NCBI GenBank assembly: GCA_016709765.1
Contig: JADJMD010000013.1
Coordinates: 744,001-808,000, forward strand
Direction of reading: 5' to 3'
Length of the DNA: 64,000 nucleotides
From: Ignavibacteriales bacterium
GTDB taxonomy: Bacteria; Bacteroidota; Ignavibacteria; Ignavibacteriales; Ignavibacteriaceae
Shown here: in pieces, positions 27,750 through 36,603 of the stretch
Numbering within the stretch: position 1 is the stretch's first letter
Layout of the letters: the number at the start of each line of letters is the position of its first letter
Notes under the pieces: model-generated
What the model saw: the letters and a program-made list of their open reading frames with translations, nothing else
The model's database searches: none
Told to the model about the DNA's origin: nothing
Translations under genes and position numbers: made by a program

Positions 27750-29187
27750 ATGAAAATCACTCTAATTTTATCAATAGCTTTTTCAGCACTAACATTCTCT
27801 CAAAATCAAAACTTAGATTACAACAATTACTTTGACCCAATTCCTTTTAAAATCGATCAATCCACAAGGGTAAAAAGTAATGAAGCCCCAAACTCAAATA
27901 ATAGAATAATCACTAATAAGAAATTCTTAGAAAATGGATATATACTCATTGAGCAGATCCATTTATGGGGCAGTGGTAATACCTGGTTGAACTATGAAAA
28001 AACTGACTTAATATATAACACTAATTATCAGGTAGTAGAAAAAAATATTTTTAATTGGGCTGATTCGATTTGGATAAATGGGAAAAGAGAGTTGTACAAT
28101 TATGATACAAGCGGTAATGATACAACGATAATAAAACAGTATTGGGTAATTGATAAGTGGATTAATTCTGAAAAAATTTTTAATGCGTTTGATTCAAATA
28201 ATAATTTGATTCAAACTATTAATCAAAATTTCTATGATAGCTTATTTATAAATCTTGATAAAACCTATTTTACATATGATTCGCAAAACAGATTAATTGA
28301 AGAAGTTTATCAATTCGATGGAAACTGGGATAATCGAACCAGACGCTCAAAAGAATATAATATTAACAATTTAGTAATTGAGGTCATCAATGAGGGATGG
28401 AACGGTACCGAATGGGTAAATGATAATCAAAGATTATATGAATATGATGAAAACCAAAACAAAATTTTGGAAATGTTAAATTATTGGAGCGGCACGGAAT
28501 GGGGTGATCATATCAGATGGATATCTAATTATAATCCAAATAATTTAATATCTGAACTCATACAGGACGAGTATTTTGAAAGCACTTGGTTACATTCGCA
28601 AAAAGATATATATACATACGAATCACTAAATCTTATTGAAGATAAGATTCTACGTTGGAGTACCTTCGATTGGGATACAAGTAGCAGAATAATTTATTCA
28701 TATAATTCTAATGACAAATGTATTGAGCGACAATTTCAACGCTATCGATTCGGGTGGGAAGACTGGACACGATATACTTTTGAATTTGATGAATTTGGAT
28801 TTAAAAATTGAAAGTAGTTATACTTGGGTTTTTACTGAGTGGGTTAACAATCACAAGTATTTATACAATTATTCTCCTATTACCAGTATAGAAACAGATA
28901 GGATTCAATCTATCGGTTATCTATTACAACAAAACTACCCAAACCCATTTAATCCAAGCACAAAAATAAGTTGGCAGTCTCCAGTCGACAGTTGGCAAAC
29001 TTTAAAGGTTTACGATATTCTAGGAAACGAGGTTGCTACTTTGGTGAATGAGTATAGAAATGCTGGAAGTTACGAAGTAGATTTTCAGTCTTCAGTCGGC
29101 AGTCATCAGTTGGCAAATGGAGTTTATTTTTACCAGCTAAGAGTTGGTGATTTTGTTGAAACGAAGAAGATGATACTTCTAAAGTAA
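27750..29187 (+). pseudogene. T9SS cargo protein with YD-like repeats, single-base frameshift
   Basis: The first frame (27750-28811) encodes a signal peptide (ALTFSQ) and eight or nine tandem units of about 38 residues with the pattern YxYDxxxNxI, then W(D/S)GTEW, then a Tyr. The other frame carries the next part and a complete T9SS domain (NYPNPFNPSTKISW through MILLK). The frames join at TTTAAAAATTGA near 28800-28811: with four As instead of five the protein runs on into IESSYTWVFTEWVNN, which continues the same repeat pattern, for 478 residues in all. One surplus A therefore explains the break. Function of the repeat is unknown; it is probably a secreted structural or binding protein. Confidence 0.8.
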
Positions 29188-29257
29188 GCTTTGCGTTCTT
29201 TGCGTCTCTGCGTCAGAAAAAGGATTTCTCGCAAAGGCGCTAAGCCGCAGTTAGCGC
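29188..29257. repeat. Dispersed repeat family 2, copy 1 (hairpins between convergent genes)
   Basis: CTTTGCGTCTCTGCG and CGCAAAG (29230-29236) are opposed, and GCGCTAA (29237-29243) pairs perfectly with TTAGCGC (29251-29257). A similar element with TCTGTGAT/ATCACAGA arms lies at 34471-34514, also between convergent genes. It may terminate transcription in both directions. Confidence 0.6.
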
Positions 29258-29263
29258 ATAATC

Positions 29264-31687
29264 TTATTCTTCGTAAATCATATTCTCATCTATAAAATCC
29301 TGCGGTAGGAGCGGTATTGGTATTCCGTTATACTGTAAACGGAATTTCAAATCTCTTATAAACGGATCTTCAATAATTTTTTGTTCGATTCTTAAAAAGC
29401 TTGGCAGAAATGAATTCAGATCAAACCATTCTGGTTCTGGCATTTCAATAATTTCGTATTCGCTGTTTGTAAGATTAGTTTTTTGCAAAGCTATTTTTAT
29501 TGCATCATCCAATCCTCCTAGTACATCAACCAATCCATTTTTTAAACCATCGCTGCCGGACCACACTCTTCCCTGCGCAATTTTTTCAATTTCATTAAAA
29601 GGTTTGTTCCTACCCAAAGCTACTTTTTCCACAAAACCTTTATACAGAGTTTTGATTCCTGTTTCTGCCATCTTCAATTCTTCCTCTGTAAAATCACGAT
29701 CAGGAATTGAGATTCCAATTAACGGAATCGTAGCGCCAAAACCAAGATCAGCAAATTTTCCCTTCTGAACGTGATCAACAGACATTCCAAGGTTCTGCTT
29801 TAAAGTTTTGTTAAATATATATGCACCAATCACCCCAATTGAGCCAGTGATTGTATTTGGTGCGGCAACAATAGTATCAGCAAACATAGAAAGCCAATAG
29901 CCGCCAGAAGCCGCTACATAGCCCTGAGAAACAATTATAGGCTTCTTCCCTTTTCCTTTGTGAAGTACATCTGCTATAAGATCAGCAGCAAGCGCATCTC
30001 CACCCGGCGAATCAACACGTACAACAATTGCTTTAACATTCCCGCTGTTCATTGCAGCTTCAACATATTTAACCAAATTGCGCGCTTTAATTCCGTCATC
30101 CATACCCGTACCGCCAATTGCATAGATTACCGCAATCTTAGGCTTGGATCCCCAATAATCATTCGGTGTTTTAAAAGCTTCTAATGAGTTTGCACTTATT
30201 AAACTCTTGTTTTCCTTTTCATAATTATTAATTATTTCATTTATATCACTCCAACGAGCAAGTGTATCAACAAGTCTTAATTTCATTGCATCTTCGGGTA
30301 AAAACAAAAAAGCACTGTCAACAAGTTCATCAAAGTATGAAGGTGTAAAATTTCTGCTTGCACAAATTTCTCTTTGCGCTAGATTATAGTTTTCATCAAC
30401 AAGTCTTTGTCTTTGTTCACGATCGGCTTCACTAAAATCTTTACGTGCATAATTTTCAACGGCAGATTTATATTTAAAGTATCTCAACTCACGGAAACCA
30501 AGCCCTAGCATTTCAAGCGATCCCTTAAAGAATGTTCTTCCCATCAAATAACCATTGAGGGATATTGTGCCCATCGGATCAAGAATTATTTTATCAGCAA
30601 CAGATGCAAAATGATATTCATCCATCCCTGCACGATCTATGTAGATATAAACTTTTTTACCGTGGGATTTTATTTCTCTAAGTTTTTCTCGTAATTCCCA
30701 AAGCATTTCTTTGTTGATGTTCATTCCGGAAAGATTGATTGCAATACCTGAAACTGAATTATCATTTATTATGGCATTAAGTTGTTCTAACAGATTAAAA
30801 AGTGTTCTGCTGTTATCAAACAATTTGAAGTTCTGATACTTGACCCCGCCTTGCAAATTCATACTAACATAATTGTCTTTGCCGGAAAAAACTCTTAATA
30901 GGTTTCTATCATCAGCGCCAACTCGTATGCCGTAAGTATTATATGATTGCTTGGCATCTTCATTAAAATGGGCATTTGTTGTTATACCAAATGAACCAAA
31001 ACCTAGTTGAACACCTACATTAAAACTTTTCCCATCATAATACCTACCGATAAATCTTAAACCATCTAATGGTTCTACAATTGCACCTGCGCTCCATTTT
31101 ATTTTTTCCCTTATTCTATCATCCGTAAATGTATAATCTCCAAACAAGGAAAGATTATAATTAGCAAGAGGTCTAACACCCGCTCCGATGATTCCTTCTC
31201 TTTCTCCTCTAGAAGGCAAGTTTGCGATAAGATTAAATGAGAGAAAATTTGCAGGACGAAAAATTGCCCCAAGTGTAAATAAATCAGATCGCTCAAGATA
31301 TTTTACATCTCCCGTTGACCAGCCGTATCCAAGTCCAACACCAAAAGCATCTGAGCCAATTGCAGTTGAAAGTTTGTAATCAGTTATTGAAAAGTTTTTA
31401 TAGGATTGATTGTGAATACCAAAACCTAAATAAGGAACAGAAGTAAATAATCCCCAACTGCTGAAATCATTTGCACCTGCATCTTTGTCATTCCACGTAA
31501 AATAAATATTTGGCTGTGACTGAAAAGAAAGTTCCGCGGGATTATTAAACCCGCCCAACCCGAATATTATCGTTCCGGGGGTAGCAAACTCCATATCATT
31601 ATTTAAATAATATGACGGAAAAATGGTCTGAGCATTATTAGAAATGCTAAAAAATGCAATTATGGTGATTAAAATTTTGCGTAACAT
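29264..31687 (-). CDS. sppA: SppA-type signal peptide peptidase with N-terminal barrel-like domain
   Basis: This 807-residue protein has a signal peptide (ending NNAQ), then about 250 residues of alternating aromatic strands (GLFTSVPYLGFGIHN, GVGLGYGWSTGD, FNVGVQLGFGSFGI) that look like an outer-membrane beta-barrel. From about residue 300 it is a double-module SppA (67K type): catalytic Lys407 in FKYKSAVENYAR and nucleophile Ser594 in VAASGGYWLSM, with VRVDSPGGDALAADLI and TGSIGVIGAY. Known SppA cleaves leftover signal peptides at the inner membrane. A barrel in front of it is not usual; localisation to the outer membrane is inference. Both catalytic residues are present. Confidence 0.85.
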   Translation of the reverse strand: MLRKILITIIAFFSISNNAQTIFPSYYLNNDMEFATPGTIIFGLGGFNNPAELSFQSQPNIYFTWNDKDAGANDFSSWGLFTSVPYLGFGIHNQSYKNFSITDYKLSTAIGSDAFGVGLGYGWSTGDVKYLERSDLFTLGAIFRPANFLSFNLIANLPSRGEREGIIGAGVRPLANYNLSLFGDYTFTDDRIREKIKWSAGAIVEPLDGLRFIGRYYDGKSFNVGVQLGFGSFGITTNAHFNEDAKQSYNTYGIRVGADDRNLLRVFSGKDNYVSMNLQGGVKYQNFKLFDNSRTLFNLLEQLNAIINDNSVSGIAINLSGMNINKEMLWELREKLREIKSHGKKVYIYIDRAGMDEYHFASVADKIILDPMGTISLNGYLMGRTFFKGSLEMLGLGFRELRYFKYKSAVENYARKDFSEADREQRQRLVDENYNLAQREICASRNFTPSYFDELVDSAFLFLPEDAMKLRLVDTLARWSDINEIINNYEKENKSLISANSLEAFKTPNDYWGSKPKIAVIYAIGGTGMDDGIKARNLVKYVEAAMNSGNVKAIVVRVDSPGGDALAADLIADVLHKGKGKKPIIVSQGYVAASGGYWLSMFADTIVAAPNTITGSIGVIGAYIFNKTLKQNLGMSVDHVQKGKFADLGFGATIPLIGISIPDRDFTEEELKMAETGIKTLYKGFVEKVALGRNKPFNEIEKIAQGRVWSGSDGLKNGLVDVLGGLDDAIKIALQKTNLTNSEYEIIEMPEPEWFDLNSFLPSFLRIEQKIIEDPFIRDLKFRLQYNGIPIPLLPQDFIDENMIYEE

Positions 31688-31844
31688 TTTTTTCCCTGAT
31701 TGTGTTCCAAAAAATCCTGCTTAAAAATAACATTTAAAGGGAATAATAAATGACCTAAATAAAAAGGAACTAAAAAAATTTTACTTCTGTTAAGCTATTA
31801 CAATCACAAAAATAATTTAACAATATATATATCAGGAGGTTCAA

Positions 31845-32537
31845 ATGTTCGCACGTAAATATCTTTCATTATTCTTAATGTTAATCTTTGGTATAACAGT
31901 TTTTACAGCTTGCAGCGATGATGAAAACACTGTTACTCCAACACCAGCATCTAAATCAAAAGTTTTAGTTACACATGCATCACCAGATGCGCCAGGAGTT
32001 GATCTTTTAGTTGATAATACAGTTGCAGGAACTAATCTTACTTTTCCTAACAGCACTGGATATTTAGAGGTTAACTCTGGAACACGTAATGTTAAAGTCA
32101 ATGTAACGGGAACAACTACTACTGCTTTAGAAGCAAATCTAAATTTAGCAGCAGATAAAGATTATTCAGTATTTGCAGTAAATAATGTTGCCATGATAGA
32201 AGCAGTTGTTTTGGAAGATAATCTTACATCACCTGCAGCCGGCAAAGCACACGTAAGATTCGTTCACTTGTCACCAAACGCTCCGGCAGTTGATATTACA
32301 ACGAATACGGGTGCAGTAGTTTTTGGTAATTATGTATTTAAACAAGCTTCTGCTTTCACTCCACTTGATGCAGGTACATATGATTTGCAAGTAAGATTGG
32401 CCGGAACCTCAACAGTTGTATTAGATTTACCAGGAATTTCCTTGACTGCTGGAAAAATTTATACAGTATTTGCTAAAGGACTAGTTGGTGGTCAGGGAAC
32501 ACAATCATTAGGCGCTCAAATAATTGTAAACAAATAA
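31845..32537 (+). CDS. DUF4397-domain lipoprotein
   Basis: A 230-residue lipoprotein with a strong AGGAGG site and lipobox FTAC (Cys near residue 23), followed by a Thr/Pro linker. Two similar halves of the DUF4397 fold follow: VTHASPDAPGVDLLVDN in the first, VRFVHLSPNAPAVDITTN in the second, each ending in a strand such as YSVFAVNN or YTVFAKGL. DUF4397 proteins are exported beta-sandwich proteins of unknown function. It stands alone, with a good terminator after it. Confidence 0.88.
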   Translation: MFARKYLSLFLMLIFGITVFTACSDDENTVTPTPASKSKVLVTHASPDAPGVDLLVDNTVAGTNLTFPNSTGYLEVNSGTRNVKVNVTGTTTTALEANLNLAADKDYSVFAVNNVAMIEAVVLEDNLTSPAAGKAHVRFVHLSPNAPAVDITTNTGAVVFGNYVFKQASAFTPLDAGTYDLQVRLAGTSTVVLDLPGISLTAGKIYTVFAKGLVGGQGTQSLGAQIIVNK

Positions 32538-32566
32538 TGATCAGGTTGTGAGTAGATGATGATGGT

Positions 32567-32604
32567 GAAAAGCCGGGTTTGAAAAAATCCGGCTTTTTAT
32601 TTTA
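32567..32604 (+). terminator. Intrinsic terminator after the DUF4397 gene
   Basis: AAAAGCCGG pairs with CCGGCTTTT around a loop of about 12 bases, followed by T-rich sequence. Confidence 0.85.
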
Positions 32605-32674
32605 TAACCTTTCATAGTAATAAGTCATAAGTAAATCTTTTTGATTATTTTTGTTCGTTAACAAATGATTTAAT

Positions 32675-33406
32675 ATGATTGAAATAAGTAATCTTCATAA
32701 AAACTTTGGCGGCAAAAAAGTTTTGCGCGGCGTTAATCTTACAATTGAGCAGGGAGAAACTATTGTTATCATCGGCAGAAGCGGATGCGGCAAAAGTGTT
32801 TTGATAAAGCATATTGTTGGATTGCTAAGCCCGGATTCCGGTTATGTTAAAGTCGAAAACAATATTGTAAATGATCTTAGTCAAAAAGAGCTCTACACCT
32901 TAAGAAAAAAATTCGGGTTTTTATTTCAGGGAGCAGCGCTATTTGATTCTATGACTGTTGAAGAAAATGTCAGCCTTCCTTTAGTTGAATCAAAATTGAA
33001 TCATTCCAAATCTGAAATAAAAAATATCGTTGAAGAAAAGTTATCTTTAGTTGATCTTGAAGATGTTTTAAATCTAAAACCTTCAGAACTTTCCGGGGGA
33101 ATGAAAAAGAGGGTTGCCCTTGCGCGTGCTCTTGTTACAAATCCATCTTACATTTTATACGATGAACCAACCACCGGACTCGATCCAATAATGTCCGATT
33201 CTATCGATCAGCTAATAAAGGATCTATCAACAAAATTAAATGTTACTTCTGTAGTTGTTACACACGACATGTACAGTGTAAAAAACGTTGCAAATCGTGT
33301 TGCGATGATGAACGATGGCCTCATCTATTTTACAGGCAAACCCGAAGAACTAATAAACTCAACAGATAAAGTAATTGCAGATTTTATTAGAAGAACTGAA
33401 GTTTGA
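32675..33406 (+). CDS. MlaF-like ABC transporter ATP-binding protein
   Basis: This 243-residue ATPase has Walker A GRSGCGKSV, Q-loop FQGAALFDSMTVEENV, signature LSGGMKKRVALARAL and Walker B ILYDEPTTGLDP with a switch His in VVTHD. The SGGM signature, the FQGAALFDS Q-loop and the total length are typical of MlaF/Ttg2A, the ATPase of the phospholipid (Mla/MCE) transporter. The usual MlaE permease and MlaD substrate-binding genes are not next to it, so its partners must be encoded elsewhere. The C-terminus (IADFIRRTEV) is shorter than in some MlaF proteins. Confidence 0.85.
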   Translation: MIEISNLHKNFGGKKVLRGVNLTIEQGETIVIIGRSGCGKSVLIKHIVGLLSPDSGYVKVENNIVNDLSQKELYTLRKKFGFLFQGAALFDSMTVEENVSLPLVESKLNHSKSEIKNIVEEKLSLVDLEDVLNLKPSELSGGMKKRVALARALVTNPSYILYDEPTTGLDPIMSDSIDQLIKDLSTKLNVTSVVVTHDMYSVKNVANRVAMMNDGLIYFTGKPEELINSTDKVIADFIRRTEV

Positions 33407-33542
33407 TTTTTTTCCATCAAATTATTCTTTTGTTTCACTTGATATTTCAATCTTCCGAGCAGTAAAAATCTATAATAAATTTCCTCTTTGCACTTCATCA
33501 TAAAAACACTATATTTCAAAAAATTAAATTAAGGAGTCAGAT

Positions 33543-33968
33543 ATGGAATCAATTAAGGACATTCTAAATGGGCGTGAAGTTTTTACTATTCAATCCGGCT
33601 CATCTGTAAAAGATACCGTAAATTACATGGCATCAAAGGGAGTCGGACTTTTACCCGTAATGAAGAATGAGAAGTTAATCGGTGTATTTTCTGAACGTGA
33701 TTTGGTTAAAAGAGTTATCGCAAAAGATAAAGATTTGTTTTTGACTGCTGTTGATGAGATTATGAGCACAAAACTTGTAATTGGTAAAATAGATGAGCCT
33801 AATGAATCCGTATTAGCAAAAATGAAAGAAGCTAAGACAAGACATATCTTAATTATAGATAACGAAAAACTTGTTGGCGTTCTTTCTCTTCGTGATCTTT
33901 TAGAGATAGATCTTAATCATTGCAAAACAACTGTTGAGGTTTTAAATAATTATATTTACTCCAAGTAA
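33543..33968 (+). CDS. CBS-pair protein
   Basis: This 141-residue protein consists of two CBS domains only: residues about 10-66 (VKDTVNYMASKGVGLLPVM, then VFSERDLVKRVI) and about 78-135 (SVLAKMKEAKTRHILIID, then VLSLRDLLEI). CBS pairs bind adenine nucleotides. With no attached effector domain it probably acts as a small energy or ligand sensor for another protein. AAGGAG precedes the ATG. The DUF2721 gene follows after 19 bp. Confidence 0.9.
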   Translation: MESIKDILNGREVFTIQSGSSVKDTVNYMASKGVGLLPVMKNEKLIGVFSERDLVKRVIAKDKDLFLTAVDEIMSTKLVIGKIDEPNESVLAKMKEAKTRHILIIDNEKLVGVLSLRDLLEIDLNHCKTTVEVLNNYIYSK

Positions 33969-33987
33969 AAATAATTTTATTTAAGAT

Positions 33988-34470
33988 ATGCCTAACATTA
34001 CCTCGATTGTTGAAATCATTCAACTTATGCTTGCCCCTGGAATAATGATTTCCGCGTGCGGACTATTATTGCTTGGAATGAACAATAAATATTCGCTTGT
34101 TGTAAACAGAATTCGCTTGCTCAATGAAGAAAGAAGAAAAGCAATTCATAAAACCACGGATGATAAAAATTTTAATTATCAGGAAACTCAAAGGTTAGAA
34201 AGTATATCTATGCAAATCTCAAGTTTGGTTTATAGAGTTAAACTTGTTAGAAATGCTGTGCTGTCCTACACAATTGCAGTTGCCTTATTTGTTCTCACTT
34301 CCCTTTCAATAGGATTTGGGTTTTTATTAGAATTAACAAAACTAAATTCATTTGTTACGGTTTTGTTTTTACTAGGAATGATTTCTGTTTTATGTGGGGT
34401 TAGTTTTGCAGCTTACGAAACTTATAAAGGTTATGAGATAGTAAATTTCGAGGTGAAGATTGATGAATAA
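33988..34470 (+). CDS. DUF2721 membrane protein
   Basis: A 160-residue protein with three membrane helices. The first segment includes MLAPGIMISACGLLLLGMNNKY, followed by VVNRIRLLNEERR, a family hallmark. A soluble helical stretch with LVYRVKLVRNAV follows, then two helices at about 90-135. The DUF2721 family has no known function. It follows the CBS gene by 19 bp and is probably co-transcribed. It converges on argF with a palindromic repeat between them. Confidence 0.8.
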   Translation: MPNITSIVEIIQLMLAPGIMISACGLLLLGMNNKYSLVVNRIRLLNEERRKAIHKTTDDKNFNYQETQRLESISMQISSLVYRVKLVRNAVLSYTIAVALFVLTSLSIGFGFLLELTKLNSFVTVLFLLGMISVLCGVSFAAYETYKGYEIVNFEVKIDE

Positions 34471-34514
34471 TCTCAGCGCCTCTGTGATACAAATCGATCA
34501 CAGAAACGCTAAGA
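34471..34514. repeat. Dispersed repeat family 2, copy 2 (imperfect palindrome)
   Basis: TCTCAGCGCCTCTGTGAT pairs with ATCACAGAAACGCTAAGA with two mismatches around an eight-base loop. It lies exactly between the convergent DUF2721 and argF genes and may end both transcripts. Confidence 0.65.
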
Positions 34515-34525
34515 TGCTTAAAACT

Positions 34526-35458
34526 CTACATTACTAAAGCCATTACAGCCTTCTGAACATGCAATCTGTTTTCTGCTTCATCAAATATTACTGAGTTACT
34601 AGAATCAGCAACTTCGTTTACAACTTCATCACCGCGGTGTGCAGGTAAACAGTGCATAAACAGGTAATCCTCTTTAGCGTTGTTAACTAACTTTGGATTT
34701 ACTTGGTATCTCATAAATTTCTGTCTGCGTTCAGCAGCTTCTGCTTCCTGGCCCATACTTGCCCAAACATCTGTATAAACAATATCTGCATTTTTAACTG
34801 CAGCAACGGGATCATCAGTAATTTCAACTTTACTGCCCATATACTTTGCAAACTTTTTAGCATTTTCAACAATTTGCTTATCCGGTTTATATCCGGAAGG
34901 TGAGGCAATTGAAATGTTCATTCCAACTTTTGAACAGCCATTTAATAAGCTATGAGCCATATTGTTTCCATCGCCAATATAGGCAAGTTTTAATCCTTGC
35001 AATTTTCTTTTCTTCTCAAGAACAGTAAATAAATCTGTTAAAACCTGACAAGGATGAAGTAAATCAGTCAATCCGTTTATAACTGGAATTTTAGCATATT
35101 TTGCAAGATCTGTAACATCGCTGTGTGCAAAAGTACGAATCATAATTCCATCCAAATATCTTGCAAGAACTTTGGCCGTATCCTCAATACTCTCACTTGT
35201 ACCAAGTTGTAAATCATTTGGTCCAAAATATAGTCCAATTCCGCCAAGTTGATAAATACCAACTTCAAATGAAACTCTTGTTCTTGTGGATCGTTTCGTA
35301 AAGATCATACCAAGAGTTTTACCTTCAAGCAAACGATGAGGCTCTCCGGTATATTTTTTTTCTTTAAGAGATTTGCTTACATCAAAAATCTCATAAATTT
35401 CTTCGAGTGTAAGATCAGCAATAGAAATTAAATCTTTGCCTTTCATGTTAACTGCCAT
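34526..35458 (-). CDS. argF: Ornithine carbamoyltransferase
   Basis: This 310-residue enzyme has the carbamoyl-phosphate motif STRTRVSFEVG, the DLLHPCQVLTDLFT segment, and the ornithine loop FMHCLPAHRGDEV. It makes citrulline from ornithine and carbamoyl phosphate, or runs in reverse in arginine and citrulline breakdown. GGAG lies six bases before the ATG. It lies 82 bp downstream of the carbamate kinase gene on the same strand, which hints at a catabolic role; no arginine deiminase gene is in the window, and an anabolic role is not excluded. Confidence 0.94.
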   Translation of the reverse strand: MAVNMKGKDLISIADLTLEEIYEIFDVSKSLKEKKYTGEPHRLLEGKTLGMIFTKRSTRTRVSFEVGIYQLGGIGLYFGPNDLQLGTSESIEDTAKVLARYLDGIMIRTFAHSDVTDLAKYAKIPVINGLTDLLHPCQVLTDLFTVLEKKRKLQGLKLAYIGDGNNMAHSLLNGCSKVGMNISIASPSGYKPDKQIVENAKKFAKYMGSKVEITDDPVAAVKNADIVYTDVWASMGQEAEAAERRQKFMRYQVNPKLVNNAKEDYLFMHCLPAHRGDEVVNEVADSSNSVIFDEAENRLHVQKAVMALVM

Positions 35459-35540
35459 AAATAACTCCTATTTTTAAAAGTTTAAGGTCAGGTTTAAGAA
35501 ACAAAACTGCTAACAATTAAAATTTATCAATAAATATAAT

Positions 35541-36488
35541 CTACTTACTACTTACTATTCTAGTTCCACCTTTTGGATCGCCAAGCATAGTTGAATCTGT
35601 AATTACGGTTTCTTTACCCCCACCTTTTACAAATTTAATTGCAGCAAGTATTTTTGGTCCCATACTTCCAGCAGCAAATTCACCATCATTATAATACTTT
35701 TGTGCCTCATCAGCAGTAATTATATCTATCGCTTTCTGATCCGGTTTATTAAATCGCAAATATACTTTGGGAACATCTGTAAGAATATAAAATGCTTCTG
35801 CACCAATTTCTGCCGCAAGCAATGCTGATGCATGATCTTTATCAATAACAGCTTCAACACCATATAGTTTTTTATCTTCACCGCGATAAACGGGAACGCC
35901 TCCGCCGCCTGAAGCAATAACTAAGTTTCCTTTTTTAACAAGATCTTTAATAGTTTTTTTATTTAAAATATCTATTGGCTGTGGTGATGGAACCACTCTT
36001 CTCCAGCCACGTTTTCTTGGATCTTCTTTAAACACAAAGTTGTTTACTCGTGCAAGAAGATCAGCTTCTTCTTTTAGATAAAACGCACCAACTGGTTTGG
36101 TCGGATTTTGAAATGCCGGATCATTTTTATCAACTAAAACCTGTGTAACAAGAGTTACAACATTTTTTCTAATTTTTTGATCTTTAAAAAGATTATAAAC
36201 CTGACGCTCAATCATATAACCAATCCCGCCTTGTGAATCGGCAACACAGATATCAAGGGGCATTTTGGGAATTTTGTAATTGTTATATCCCGCTTCGTTG
36301 CGCAGCATAATATTACCAACTTGCGGACCATTGCCATGGGTTATGACAAGATTATAATTTTCCTTAAGAAGATTTAATAAGTTGATGCAAGTATCGTATG
36401 TGTTTTTTTCCTGTTGCTGGATAGTGCCGATTTCATTTCCCCGTAAAAGCGCGTTTCCTCCGAGAGCAACTACTGCAGTTTTTTTCAT
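35541..36488 (-). CDS. arcC: Carbamate kinase
   Basis: A 315-residue amino-acid-kinase-fold enzyme. Motifs are VVALGGNALLRG (phosphate binding), THGNGPQVGNIMLR, VASGGGGVPVYRG and VIDKDHASALLA. It interconverts carbamoyl phosphate plus ADP and carbamate plus ATP, usually as the ATP-making step of fermentation of arginine, citrulline or agmatine. It is first in a probable arcC-argF operon. Length agrees with the family. Confidence 0.95.
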   Translation of the reverse strand: MKKTAVVALGGNALLRGNEIGTIQQQEKNTYDTCINLLNLLKENYNLVITHGNGPQVGNIMLRNEAGYNNYKIPKMPLDICVADSQGGIGYMIERQVYNLFKDQKIRKNVVTLVTQVLVDKNDPAFQNPTKPVGAFYLKEEADLLARVNNFVFKEDPRKRGWRRVVPSPQPIDILNKKTIKDLVKKGNLVIASGGGGVPVYRGEDKKLYGVEAVIDKDHASALLAAEIGAEAFYILTDVPKVYLRFNKPDQKAIDIITADEAQKYYNDGEFAAGSMGPKILAAIKFVKGGGKETVITDSTMLGDPKGGTRIVSSK

Positions 36489-36603
36489 AAAATTTATTAG
36501 AACTAACTCAGTTTATAAAGAAATATAAAATTTTATGTGTTAACTTAAACAAGGTAAATTTCAAAAAAAATTTTGTTCGATTTTCTGCATTTAAGTGATA
36601 AAA

